Source of the DNA: Microbacterium sp. RURRCA19A
GTDB lineage: Bacteria; Actinomycetota; Actinomycetes; Actinomycetales; Microbacteriaceae
Direction of reading: 5' to 3'
DNA length: 64,000 nt
NCBI RefSeq assembly: GCF_900156455.1
Contig: NZ_FTNQ01000006.1
Location: 83,102 to 147,101 of the forward strand
The position numbers and the translations under genes were made by a program. Below are positions 51,378-60,600 of this stretch, piece after piece (the stretch's first letter is position 1; each line of letters opens with the position of its first letter). Below the pieces are notes generated by a model. It saw only the letters and a program-made list of their open reading frames with translations, was not told the origin of the DNA and did no database searches.

Positions 51378-53441
51378 ATGATCCATCACCTCCGCGCCGC
51401 GGGCGTCGACTTCATCCTCGACGCCCGCGGCCCGGCGGCGCCGGTCGTGGTGCACTGGGGGCGCGCCCTCGGTGACCTCGACGCCGCCGCCCTCACCGCC
51501 CTGGCCGACGCCGCCGCACCGGCCGTCGCTCCGAGCTCGATCGATCGTCCTTTCCGGGTCGGTGTCGTGCCCCTCCTCACGGAAGGCTGGACCGGCCGTC
51601 CCCCCGTCGAGATCTCTCCCTTCTCCCCGGTGCTGCGCCACCTCGGCACCCGACGCGACGGCGACGCCGTCGTCGTGACGCTCGCCCTCGGGGACGCGGG
51701 GCTCGAGCTGCGGTACGCCCTCACTCCGCAGGGCGTCCTCCTCGTCGACCGTCGCGTGCGCAACGACGGTGCCGCGGATCTCGAGGTGCGCGCCCTGTCC
51801 GCGCTCCTGCCCGTGCCCCCTCGCGCCCGTGAGGTGCTCGACTTCACCGGCCGCTGGGCGGGGGAACGCGAACCGCAGCGCTCGCGGCCCGGCCACGGCG
51901 TGTGGGCGCGCGACACCCGCCACGGCCGCGGCGGCCACGATGATCCGTTCCTCTTCGCCGTCGGCACGCCGGAGTTCGGGTTCCGTCACGGCGAGGTGTG
52001 GGCCACCCACGTCGCCTGGAGCGGCGACCGCTCGGTCTGGTTCGAGCGCGGCGACATGGGTCTCTCGGTCATCGGTGCGGGCGAACGCCTCGACGGCCAC
52101 ACCCTCGCCGCGGGCGACACGTACGAGGCGCCCACCGTGGTCGCCGTGTGGTCGGACGTCGGCCTCGACGGTCTCTCGGCGCGCCTGCACCCGTGGGTGC
52201 GGTCGTGGGCGACGCCCCGTGGTCCTCGTCCCGTGACACTGAACACGTGGGAGGCGGTCTACTTCGACCAATCGCTCGAACGGCTCACCCCGCTGGTCGA
52301 CGCCGCCGCGCGGGTCGGCGCGGAGCGCCTGGTGCTGGACGACGGCTGGTTCCACGGCCGCACCGATGACCGGCGTGCGCTCGGCGACTGGACGGTCGAC
52401 GAGCGGGTGTGGCCGGACGGCCTCGGCCCCCTCATCTCCCGTGTGAACGGCGACGGTCTCGAGTTCGGCCTATGGGTCGAGCCCGAGATGGTCAGCGCCG
52501 ACTCCGACCTCGCCCGGGCGCACCCCGAGTGGATGCTCACACCGGCGGATGCCGTCTCCTGGCGGTTCCAGCACGTGCTCGACCTCACGAACCTCGACGC
52601 CTGGCAGCACATCTTCGACCGTCTCGACGCGTTGTTGACGCAGTACCCGATCGCGGCGCTGAAGTGGGACCACAACCGCGACCTGCTCGTGCCGCGGACC
52701 GGGGGTCAGGTGCGGGCGCTGTACCGGCTCCTCGACGCCCTGCGCGCCGCGCACCCGGAAGTGGAGATCGAGTCGTGCGCGTCCGGCGGTGCCCGGATCG
52801 ACCTCGGCATCCTGCGTCGCGTCGACCGGTTCTGGACCAGCGACACCAACGATCCGCTCGCCCGCCAGCGCATCCAGCGGTGGACGGGCATCCTGATCCC
52901 CCCGGAGTTCCTCGGCTCGCACGTGGGAGATGAGCGCGCGCACACGACGGGGCGGACGGCGTCGGCGGCCTTCCGCATGACTACGGCGCTGTTCCTGCAC
53001 GCGGGGATCGAGTCCGACATCTCGCGCCTCGACGACGCGCAGCTCGAGGCGCTCGCCGGGTGGACGGCGCTCTACCGCGCACACCGAGCGCTGCTCCACG
53101 GCGGCACGACCGTGCGCGTCGACGACTCCGACCCGGCTGTGCTGCAGCACGGTGTCGTCGCCCCCGACCTCGGCGAAGGGCTGTTCGCGTACGTCGCCCT
53201 GGACCGATTCGATGCGGCCCTTCCCTCGCCGATCGTGCTGCCGGGCCTCGATCCGGATCGGCGCTACCGCGTGAGGGTGATCGAGGTGGGCGCGCCGGTG
53301 CGAACGATCCAGGATGCCGACCCCGCCTGGATCACCGCCGGCGGCGTGGTTCTGCCGGGTTCGGTGCTCGCCGAAGGTGTTCTGCCGGCGCCCCTGCTGG
53401 CGCCGGGCGAGGCGCTGCTGCTGCACGTCACCGCGGAATGA
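51378..53441 (+). CDS. GH36 alpha-galactosidase
   Basis: This 687-residue cytoplasmic glycosidase cleaves alpha-galactosyl bonds as in raffinose or melibiose. An N-terminal beta-supersandwich covers about residues 1-280, then a TIM barrel, then a C-terminal beta domain. The nucleophile is Asp431 in KWDHNRD, and the SDTND motif at 488-492 holds the predicted acid/base. LVLDDGWFHGR and ESCASGGARID are further family segments. Together with GH42 it lets the cell degrade mixed alpha/beta-galactosides. Confidence 0.94.
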   Translation: MIHHLRAAGVDFILDARGPAAPVVVHWGRALGDLDAAALTALADAAAPAVAPSSIDRPFRVGVVPLLTEGWTGRPPVEISPFSPVLRHLGTRRDGDAVVVTLALGDAGLELRYALTPQGVLLVDRRVRNDGAADLEVRALSALLPVPPRAREVLDFTGRWAGEREPQRSRPGHGVWARDTRHGRGGHDDPFLFAVGTPEFGFRHGEVWATHVAWSGDRSVWFERGDMGLSVIGAGERLDGHTLAAGDTYEAPTVVAVWSDVGLDGLSARLHPWVRSWATPRGPRPVTLNTWEAVYFDQSLERLTPLVDAAARVGAERLVLDDGWFHGRTDDRRALGDWTVDERVWPDGLGPLISRVNGDGLEFGLWVEPEMVSADSDLARAHPEWMLTPADAVSWRFQHVLDLTNLDAWQHIFDRLDALLTQYPIAALKWDHNRDLLVPRTGGQVRALYRLLDALRAAHPEVEIESCASGGARIDLGILRRVDRFWTSDTNDPLARQRIQRWTGILIPPEFLGSHVGDERAHTTGRTASAAFRMTTALFLHAGIESDISRLDDAQLEALAGWTALYRAHRALLHGGTTVRVDDSDPAVLQHGVVAPDLGEGLFAYVALDRFDAALPSPIVLPGLDPDRRYRVRVIEVGAPVRTIQDADPAWITAGGVVLPGSVLAEGVLPAPLLAPGEALLLHVTAE

Positions 53442-53450
53442 GATGACAGC

Positions 53451-53484
53451 GAAAACCCCGCCCCGAAGATGGGGCGGGGTTTTC
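53451..53484. terminator. Bidirectional terminator between GH36 and PhyH genes
   Basis: A perfect 14-bp stem, 53451-53464 with 53471-53484, with GAAAA and TTTTC at its ends. It serves two convergent genes that stop at 53441 and 53496. Confidence 0.9.
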
Positions 53485-53495
53485 CTGATCCTGGT

Positions 53496-54443
53496 TCAGT
53501 CCGCGTCGGCCGTGAAGGGTACGCTCCCGGCGCTGCAGTACGAGCCGGGGGAGTGGACGAGGTGCGCGATGCGCAGTTCGGCCTCGGCGTCGCCGGACAT
53601 CTCCGGTCGCACCTGCGGGGAGGCGTTCCACCGGAACTGCTCCTGCTCGGGGAAGCGGCGGGCGTGCGCCTCGAGTCCGAGCGGCAGCAGCCGCATGCGA
53701 CGGTCGACCCACTCCGCATCCCACGGGCCCTCCGCCTGGATCTGCTCGGCGGCACGGAATTCGTAGTAGATGGTGCGGCGCAGGCGGTTGCCGGTGACGG
53801 CCTCGGAGCCGTGCACCACCATGACGTCGTGGACGAGCACGTCGCCGGGTTCGAGCTCGACCTGCACGACGCCGGGTGCGTCCCACCCGTACTCGTCCTG
53901 GAGCTGGCAGACGTCGACGGGGGCGAGGTGCGAACCGGGCGCGACCCGGAGGGCGCCTTCGCCGGCCTTGGAGGCGTCGAGGTACACGTCGACGTTGAAG
54001 ATCCGGTGCGTGCGGGGGTGAACGGCATCCTGATGCCAGTCGATCGCGGCGCCGTCGCCGGTGTCCTTGAAGACGAGCGATTCGTAGGTCGGGACGAGGT
54101 CGGGTCCGGCGAGGCTCTCGGCGATCCCGAGGACCGCGGGTGAACCCAGCAGTTCGAGGGAGGCGGGCGAGCCCTTGCCGTGGAGGTAGTCGACGCGGAA
54201 CATGCGTCGCGCGCCGCCGCGGGTGGCCCACTGGTAGTCGGGGCCCTCCGGGCTGTCGGGGCCGAGCGCGCGACCGGTGGCGATCCACTCGTCGGCGGCC
54301 TCCTGCAGGCGGGCCAGCAAATCCGCGGGGATGCGCCCCGGCAGCACGACGTAGCCGTGCGCGTCGAAGTGCGCGATCTGCTCGGGGGTCAGGTGGTACG
54401 GGGCGGTGGACACCGAGGCCGGTGTCGAGGTGAGGGTGCTCAT
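53496..54443 (-). CDS. Phytanoyl-CoA dioxygenase (PhyH)-family protein
   Basis: This is a 315-residue Fe(II)/2-oxoglutarate-dependent dioxygenase. The metal ligands are His and Asp in DWHQDAVHP near residue 137 and a distal His in HGSEAVTGNRLRRTIYYEF, whose Arg would bind 2-oxoglutarate. Substrate is unknown; family members hydroxylate acyl chains, osmolytes or natural products. TACGGT (54450-54455) lies six bases before the ATG at 54443. The divergent AraC regulator is its likely controller. Confidence 0.87.
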   Translation of the reverse strand: MSTLTSTPASVSTAPYHLTPEQIAHFDAHGYVVLPGRIPADLLARLQEAADEWIATGRALGPDSPEGPDYQWATRGGARRMFRVDYLHGKGSPASLELLGSPAVLGIAESLAGPDLVPTYESLVFKDTGDGAAIDWHQDAVHPRTHRIFNVDVYLDASKAGEGALRVAPGSHLAPVDVCQLQDEYGWDAPGVVQVELEPGDVLVHDVMVVHGSEAVTGNRLRRTIYYEFRAAEQIQAEGPWDAEWVDRRMRLLPLGLEAHARRFPEQEQFRWNASPQVRPEMSGDAEAELRIAHLVHSPGSYCSAGSVPFTADAD

Positions 54444-54449
54444 GCCCTC

Positions 54450-54510
54450 ACCGTATGATCGGACGAAGGGCGATCTCATCGCGCTGGGACGGGCGTTCTT
54501 CCGGGATACT
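54450..54510. promoter_or_regulatory. Divergent promoter region, PhyH and AraC genes
   Basis: TACGGT on the minus strand (54450-54455) serves the PhyH gene and GATACT on the plus strand (54505-54510) serves the AraC gene. Each is six bases from its ATG, so both transcripts look leaderless and share about 50 bases of control DNA. Confidence 0.6.
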
Positions 54511-54516
54511 CGGATC

Positions 54517-55326
54517 ATGGATGCCACCTCCTCATCGTTCGACCTCGCCTGCTGGCGAGGGGCCGTCCCGCGCATGTCGGTGGCGCACACGCACGACGAT
54601 CTGGAGTTCAACACCGCTCCGGTGGAGCTGGAGTACCTCGTCGACGGTCGACAGGTCGTCATCCCGGCGGGGGCGCTCGCCGTGTTCTGGGCGGCCCGTC
54701 CGCACCAGCTCGTGCGGGACTCCGGCGGCCGTGAGCTCGCGTGGCTCACGGTGCCGCTCGCCGAAGCCCGTGGGTGGCGGCTGCCGGGGGAGTTCCTCGC
54801 GCGGATGTTCGCCGGTGACATCGCGGTGTCGCCGGCCGCGAAGGGGCCGCTCGACCTGGCCGAGCGGGTCGGCGCCTGGGGCGAGGAGCTGCGCCCGGGC
54901 CATCCGCTCCGCCGCGCGGCGGTGGGGGAGGTGCAGGCGTTCGTGCTGCGCGCCGCGCACGCGACCGCCGCGGTCGCGGCGATGCCGCAGCGCGGGCGAG
55001 GGTTGCGGGCGGATGTGGCGGACATGGCCGCCTGGATCGCGGAGCATGCGGCCGAGGACGTCTCGGTCGCTGCGGTCGCCGATCACGTGCATCTGCACCC
55101 GCACCACGCGATGGCGGTTTTCCGAGCAGCGCTGGGCGTCACGATCGGCGATTACCTCGCGCAGTGCCGGATCGCGCGCGCACGGGAACTGCTGCTGACC
55201 ACCGACGAGGCGATCCCCGACATCGCGGCATCCACGGGCTTCGGTTCGCTCAGCCAGTTCTACGCGCGTTTCCGCGATCACACCGGGGAGGCGCCCGCCG
55301 CGTATCGGCGGCGCCACCGCGGGTGA
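54517..55326 (+). CDS. AraC-family transcriptional regulator
   Basis: This is a 269-residue regulator. The N-terminal ~130 residues form a cupin-type sensor (VAHTHDDLEFNTAPVELEY and a HQLVRD segment). The C-terminal AraC domain has two helix-turn-helix units, with VSVAAVADHVHLHPHHAMAVF near 185 and IAASTGFGSLSQFYARFRDHTG near 235. It probably activates the divergent PhyH gene in response to the substrate. ATG 54517 follows a weak GATACT box by six bases. Confidence 0.9.
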   Translation: MDATSSSFDLACWRGAVPRMSVAHTHDDLEFNTAPVELEYLVDGRQVVIPAGALAVFWAARPHQLVRDSGGRELAWLTVPLAEARGWRLPGEFLARMFAGDIAVSPAAKGPLDLAERVGAWGEELRPGHPLRRAAVGEVQAFVLRAAHATAAVAAMPQRGRGLRADVADMAAWIAEHAAEDVSVAAVADHVHLHPHHAMAVFRAALGVTIGDYLAQCRIARARELLLTTDEAIPDIAASTGFGSLSQFYARFRDHTGEAPAAYRRRHRG

Positions 55327-55332
55327 GGCGCG

Positions 55333-55719
55333 TCAGCCCGCGGCGAGCAGCTCGCGCGACTTCGTCTCCAGGAACGACACGAGGGCGCCGAGCACGTTGA
55401 GCTCGTTCCCGAGGTTCACGATCCCGACGGCGGTGAGTTCGATCGTGGTGTCGCGCGCCTCCATCGTAGCCTTCCACCGGCCGTCGCTCCCGGCGATCGG
55501 CTGGAGATAGGTGATGGTGGCGGCTTCGCTGAGGTCGACCACGATCAGTCCGCGGGCGACCTCGGTCTCGTCCTGCTGCTCGAGGACCCGCATGTCGCTG
55601 CCGGTCAGGTACCCCAGGCCGCGGAACTCTTCGAGCCACTGCTCGAGCAGCTGTATGTCGAGCAGATCACGTACAGGCACAGCACACTCCGTCTCGGCGC
55701 GGGGATGCGCTCGAGACAT
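55333..55719 (-). CDS. Hypothetical protein, about 128 residues
   Basis: No family is recognised. The protein is acidic, with LLDIQLLEQWLEEFRGLGYLT as a helical N-terminal part, mixed strands in the middle (RGLIVVDLSEAATITYLQPI) and a helical end. There are no membrane segments. ATG 55719 overlaps an AT-rich GATAAT/TAATGT sequence that may itself be the -10 box, in which case translation could start at a later GTG. It converges on the AraC gene with six bases between stops. Confidence 0.6.
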   Translation of the reverse strand: MSRAHPRAETECAVPVRDLLDIQLLEQWLEEFRGLGYLTGSDMRVLEQQDETEVARGLIVVDLSEAATITYLQPIAGSDGRWKATMEARDTTIELTAVGIVNLGNELNVLGALVSFLETKSRELLAAG

Positions 55720-55761
55720 TATCCCGGCTCCCGCGGGGAGGCGGGGCGTGTGCTACCGGAT

Positions 55762-56139
55762 TCAGGCCGCGCGCACGGACCTCGCCGGGCGCCGGGGAGC
55801 GACGTGCTGCGCGGGCGTCCGGGGGAGGGCGCTCTCGTCGTCCGCCCACGTGCGGAGGTCGACGACGAGTCCGGCGGACGCGTTCGCCTGGTCGGCCAGC
55901 GCGCGGAGGTATTCGCCGACGAGGTGCTCCGGTTCGGCGGAATCGAACACGAAGCGCATCGGGATGGACGGGTGCAGCCAGATCGCGGAGCGTCCGGGGG
56001 TTTCGGGGTCGCCGGTCCAGGTGAGGGTGAAGGACTCGTTGCGTCGGAGCTTGGTGGAGGCGATCACCTTGACGTAGGCCAGCAGACGGTCGGGAAAGGT
56101 CACCGGAGAGGCATCGGTGCCATAGAAGAGACGGGCCAT
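55762..56139 (-). CDS. DUF7882-type protein, often mislabelled DNA ligase
   Basis: This 125-residue protein belongs to a Microbacteriaceae-specific group that starts RLFYGTDASPVTFPDRLLAYVKV and contains TKLRRNESFTLTW. Databases often call it ATP-dependent DNA ligase, but no ligase KxDG motif is present and it is far too short. Function is unknown. TACGGT (56146-56151) lies six bases before ATG. An AT-rich palindrome just upstream may let the divergent MarR protein control it. Confidence 0.75.
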   Translation of the reverse strand: MARLFYGTDASPVTFPDRLLAYVKVIASTKLRRNESFTLTWTGDPETPGRSAIWLHPSIPMRFVFDSAEPEHLVGEYLRALADQANASAGLVVDLRTWADDESALPRTPAQHVAPRRPARSVRAA

Positions 56140-56156
56140 GCCGCGACCGTAGCACT

Positions 56157-56173
56157 ATTTAATCAAGTTAAAT
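56157..56173. promoter_or_regulatory. AT-rich palindrome, probable MarR operator
   Basis: ATTTAA-N5-TTAAAT lies between the divergent DUF7882 and MarR genes, upstream of the DUF7882-gene -10 box. It is the most AT-rich spot in the window. Confidence 0.6.
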
Positions 56174-56224
56174 AACTGAATGAAATATTCACAGGTTTAA
56201 TCAGTGCTGGCTAGGGTGGATGCC

Positions 56225-56653
56225 ATGTCCCTGCGTCCCGCACTGTCCCTGGCGCTCGACGCCTACGTCGAGGCGCGTCGCTCCGCGGAAGCGGCCACGC
56301 GGGCGGAGTTGCGGCTCAGCGAGACCGAGGTGCGTGCCCTGCTGCGCATCCGCGAGCGGCCCGGCATCCGCCCCTCCGAACTGCGCGACCACCTCGGCGT
56401 CACCTCGGCCGGGGTCACGACACTCGTCGACCGCCTCGTCGAGCGCGGACTCCTGCGCCGCGAGCTCGACACCGAAGACCGGCGCGTGAACCACATCCAC
56501 CTCGAGGTCGACCTCGACGCCGTGCCCTGGTCGCAGCTCGACCGCTTCGCCCGTGATCTGGATCACGCCGTCGACGGGGAGCGGGTCGCCGAGACGGCCG
56601 TCTTCGCGGAGATGCTCGGTCGGATCACCCGATCCGTCCTCACCCCGCGCTGA
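56225..56653 (+). CDS. MarR-family transcriptional regulator
   Basis: This is a 142-residue winged-helix regulator with RLSETEVRALLRIRERPGIR, a recognition helix LRDHLGVTSAGVTTLVDRLV near residue 58, and the wing RELDTEDRRVNHI. Ligand is unknown. TAGGGT (56212-56217) lies seven bases before ATG 56225. A GTG at 56204 is upstream of the box and was rejected. Its 3' end overlaps the LysR gene by 14 bases. Confidence 0.88.
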   Translation: MSLRPALSLALDAYVEARRSAEAATRAELRLSETEVRALLRIRERPGIRPSELRDHLGVTSAGVTTLVDRLVERGLLRRELDTEDRRVNHIHLEVDLDAVPWSQLDRFARDLDHAVDGERVAETAVFAEMLGRITRSVLTPR

Positions 56654-57539
56654 TCTCCGGGACGCGGGCGAACGCCTTCTCCAGCGCCGCGCGCACCGCG
56701 CGGATACCGGGGCGATCCGCCGTTCCGCGTCGCACCGCGGTGAAGATCTCGCGTCGCGGTCGGCCGGGGAGGTCGATCGACCGCGTGGCCGGCTCGTCGC
56801 CGCCGAAGACGAGCGCCGGGATCATCCCCACTGCATGCCCGGATGCCACGAGCCGCACGTGAGCGGTGAGGTCGGCCAGGGCGAAGCGGACGTCGGGCTC
56901 GAACCCCGCGGCCCGGCACTGCTGCGTCGCCCACTGGCGGGCGGCGGTCCCCTCCGGTTCCATGACCCATGCCCGGTCGCGCAGGTCGGCGAGCGCGGTG
57001 GCCCGGTCGTCGTGCGCGACGGCGAGGCGGATGGCATCCCGTCCCAGCGTGCGACGCTCCAGCAGAGCGCGCTGCTCCCGCGTGTGCCCGGGATACTGTT
57101 CGGCGACCGCCAGGTCGAAACCGTGGGCGGCGACTTCGAAGAGCCCTTCCTCGGGCGCGAGCTCGGCGATCTCGACCCGGAGGCGCGGCTCGGTCTCGGC
57201 CAGGACGTCGAGCGCCCTCGGGACGAGCCCGTGCGCGGCCGACTGCATCACGGCGAGGCGCACCGGGGCGAGCGAGGGGCGGAGCAGCTCCAGTTCGGCA
57301 CGCGCGGCTTCGTCGGCGGCGAGCATGCGGGCCGCGTGCGCCGCGAGGGCTTCGCCCTGCGCGGTGAGGCGGACCCGCCGCCCATCGGGTTCGAGAAGCG
57401 GGACGCCGGCTTCGCGTTCCAGCTGGGAGAGCTGTTGCGAGATCGTCGAGGGGCTGAACGACAGGGCCTCGGCGACGGCGGAGAGCGTGCCGCGCATCGA
57501 CAGTTCGTGCAGCAAGCGCAGGCGGCGCAGATCGAACAT
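56640..57539 (-). CDS. LysR-family transcriptional regulator
   Basis: This is a 299-residue regulator. The N-terminal helix-turn-helix spans residues 1-60 (LRRLRLLHELSMRGTLSAVA, FSPSTISQQLSQLE) and the effector-binding domain follows. It is divergent from putA, so it probably activates putA with proline or a derived signal; that is inference. GAAAGGA precedes the ATG by six bases, so this gene, unlike its neighbours, has a Shine-Dalgarno start. Confidence 0.9.
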   Translation of the reverse strand: MFDLRRLRLLHELSMRGTLSAVAEALSFSPSTISQQLSQLEREAGVPLLEPDGRRVRLTAQGEALAAHAARMLAADEAARAELELLRPSLAPVRLAVMQSAAHGLVPRALDVLAETEPRLRVEIAELAPEEGLFEVAAHGFDLAVAEQYPGHTREQRALLERRTLGRDAIRLAVAHDDRATALADLRDRAWVMEPEGTAARQWATQQCRAAGFEPDVRFALADLTAHVRLVASGHAVGMIPALVFGGDEPATRSIDLPGRPRREIFTAVRRGTADRPGIRAVRAALEKAFARVPEISAG

Positions 57540-57559
57540 CGGCATCCTTTCGTTCTGAT

Positions 57560-57575
57560 CGAACAATACTGTTCG
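57560..57575. promoter_or_regulatory. Palindrome in the LysR/putA divergent region
   Basis: CGAACA-N4-TGTTCG (57560-57575) overlaps a second repeat, GTTC-N5-GAAC (57552-57564). The overlapping palindromes 21 bases from the LysR start suit a LysR-type recognition/activation site. Confidence 0.65.
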
Positions 57576-57639
57576 TAAATCATCGCTTTTGCTGAAACGT
57601 GGCCGGCCGCACACTGAGGGCATCCGAGGAAGGATCCCC

Positions 57640-60600
57640 ATGTCGCTCACTGATGTCCCCGGCACTGATGTCCCCGGCGCTGGTGTCCCCGGCACCGATG
57701 TCCCTCCGGTGGCGGTCGCCCCGGCCGATCTGGCCGATGACGCCGTCGCCCTCGTCCGTCGCTGGCTGGCCGAGAGCCGTTCCGAACCCGTCGACGCGGC
57801 GGCCACGCGGTTGGCCGGTGTCCTGCGCGACCCGAACGGACTCGCCTTCACCGTGGGCTTCGTCGACGGCGTGGTCCGGCCCGAAGACCTGCGCGTCGCC
57901 GCCGCGAACCTCGCGGCTCTCTCTCCGCTCGTGCCGGCGTTCCTTCCGTTGCACCTGAAGGCCGCGATCCGCCTCGGCGCCCTGACGGCGCCGATCCTGC
58001 CGCGGGTCGTCGTCCCCGCCGCGCGGACGGCGCTGCGGTCGATGGTGCGCCACCTCATCGTCGACGCCAGCGACCGTCGTCTCGGCGAGGCGATCGCCGC
58101 GATCCGGGGCCGCGGCGACGGCGTCCGGCTCAACGTCAACCTCCTCGGTGAGGCGATCCTCGGCAGGAAGGAGGCCGCCCGCCGTCTCGAGGGCACCCGT
58201 CGCCTGCTCGCCCGTGACGACGTCGATTACGTCTCGATCAAGGTGTCGTCGACCGTTGCCCCGCACACCCCGTGGGCGTTCGACGCGGCCGTCGCCGACG
58301 CCGTCTCCGCCCTGCGGCCTCTGTACCGCGTGGCGAAGGAGACCGGCACCTTCCTCAATCTCGACATGGAGGAGTTCAAGGACCTCGACCTGACCCTCGC
58401 CGTCTTCGAGACGCTGCTGGGAGAGCCCGAGTTCCACGGGGTCGAGGCGGGGATCGTGCTGCAGGCGTACCTGCCCGACGCGTTGGCCGCGATGATCCGC
58501 CTGCAGGAGTGGACCGCCGCGCGGGTGGCATCCGGGGGTGCTCCGATCAAGGTCCGCGTCGTCAAGGGCGCGAACCTGCCGATGGAGCGGGTGGATGCCG
58601 ACGTGCACGACTGGCCGCTCGCGACTTGGCCCTCGAAGCAGGCGACGGATGCCTCGTACAAGGCGGTCCTCGACTACGCCCTGCGCCCCGAGCACACGGC
58701 GCACGTGCGGATCGGGGTCGCCGGACACAACCTCTTCGACGTGGCGCTGGCGTGGCTGCTCGCCGAGCGTCGCGGGGTCACCGGTGGCATCGACGTGGAG
58801 ATGCTCCTCGGGATGGCGACGGCGCAGCAGGCCGTCGTGCGTCGCACGGTCGGCTCGATCCTGCTGTACACCCCGGTCGTGCACCCGCAGGAGTTCGACG
58901 TCGCGATCGCGTACCTCATCCGGCGCCTCGAGGAGGGCGCGTCGAGCGAGAACTTCATGTCGGCGGTGTTCGACCTCGACACGCACGAAGCGCTGTTCGC
59001 TCGTGAACGCGACCGCTTCCTCGCGTCGCTCGCCGACATGCCCGCGGGGGTTCCGGCGTCCCACCGGGTGCAGGACCGCGCGGTGGCGCCCGTGCCGGCG
59101 CCGCGCGCGGGCTTCCGCAACACCCCCGACTCGGACCCCGCGATCGCCGTCAACCGGGCCTGGGCCTCCGGGATCGTTTCGCGCATGGCCTCGTCGCGCC
59201 TCGGAGCCGACACGATCGCCGCGCGCACCGTCGCCTCCGAATCGGTGCTCGACGAGCGGATCCGCGCCGCCGCGGCCGCCGGCGCCGCGTGGCGCGACCT
59301 CGGGGCCGACGCCCGCGCCGAGATCCTGCACCGCGCGGGCGACGTGCTCGAGGCCCGTCGCGCCGAGCTCCTCGAGGTGATGGGTGCCGAGTGCGGCAAG
59401 GTCATCGAGCAGAGCGACCCCGAGGTGTCGGAGGCCATCGACTTCGCGCACTACTACGCCGAGCAGGCACGGCACCTCGACCGGGTCGACGGGGCGCGGT
59501 TCACGCCGGTCGGTCTCACCGTGGTGACGCCCCCGTGGAACTTCCCCGTCGCGATCCCCGCCGGATCCACCCTCGCCGCGCTCGCCGCCGGGTCGGCCGT
59601 CGTCATCAAGCCGGCGGGGCTCGCCGAGCGCTCCGGGGCCGTGATGGTCGAGGCCCTGTGGGAGGCCGGGGTGCCGCGCGACGTGCTGACGCTCGTGCAG
59701 GTGTCCGAGAGCGACCTCGGCCGGCAGCTGCTCACACACCCGGCCGTGGAACGCGTGGTGCTCACCGGCGCGTACGAGACCGCCGAGCTGTTCCGTTCGT
59801 TCCGTCTCGACCTGCCGCTTCTGGCCGAGACGAGCGGCAAGAACGCCGTCATCGTGACGCCCAGCGCCGACCTCGACCTCGCCGCGAAGGACGTCGCCCT
59901 CTCGGCGTTCGGCCACGCGGGACAGAAGTGTTCCGCCGCGTCACTGGTCGTGCTCGTCGGTTCGGTCGCGACGTCGCGTCGCTTCCGCGACCAGCTCGTC
60001 GACGCCGTCACGTCTCTCGAAGTGGGGATGCCGTGGGACGACGCCGCGCGCGTCGGGCCGCTCATTGAGCCCGCTCGGGGCAAGCTCCTGCGGGCCCTGA
60101 CGACCCTGGAGCCCGGGCAGCGCTGGGTCGTCGAGCCGCGGCGCCTCGACGACGACGGGCGTCTGTGGAGTCCCGGCATCCGCGAGGGTGTGCAGCCGGG
60201 GAGCGAGTTCCACCGCACCGAGTACTTCGGTCCGGTGCTCGGGATCATGACGGTGGAGACGCTCGACGAGGCGATCGAGATCGTCAACGCGATCGAGTAC
60301 GGCCTGACCTCGGGGCTGCACGCTCTCGACGAGTCCGAGATCCAGCGGTGGCTCTCCCGGATCGAAGCCGGGAACGTGTACGTCAACCGCGGGACCACCG
60401 GCGCCATCGTCCAGCGGCAGCCGTTCGGCGGGTGGAAGAAGTCCGCGGTCGGAGCCGGGACCAAGGCCGGCGGACCGCACTACCTGTTCGGGTTCGGGTC
60501 GTGGACGGATGCCGGATCCCGCGCGCCGCGGGGTGTGGACGCCCTCGTGGGGGCGGCGTCGGCGGCGGTGCCCGCCGAGGACCGCGAATGGCTGGCATCC

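Noticed and set aside
55762..56139. ATP-dependent DNA ligase label for the 125-residue protein
   Set aside because: There is no KxDG motif, the length is a third of the smallest ligases, and the sequence matches the DUF7882 group.
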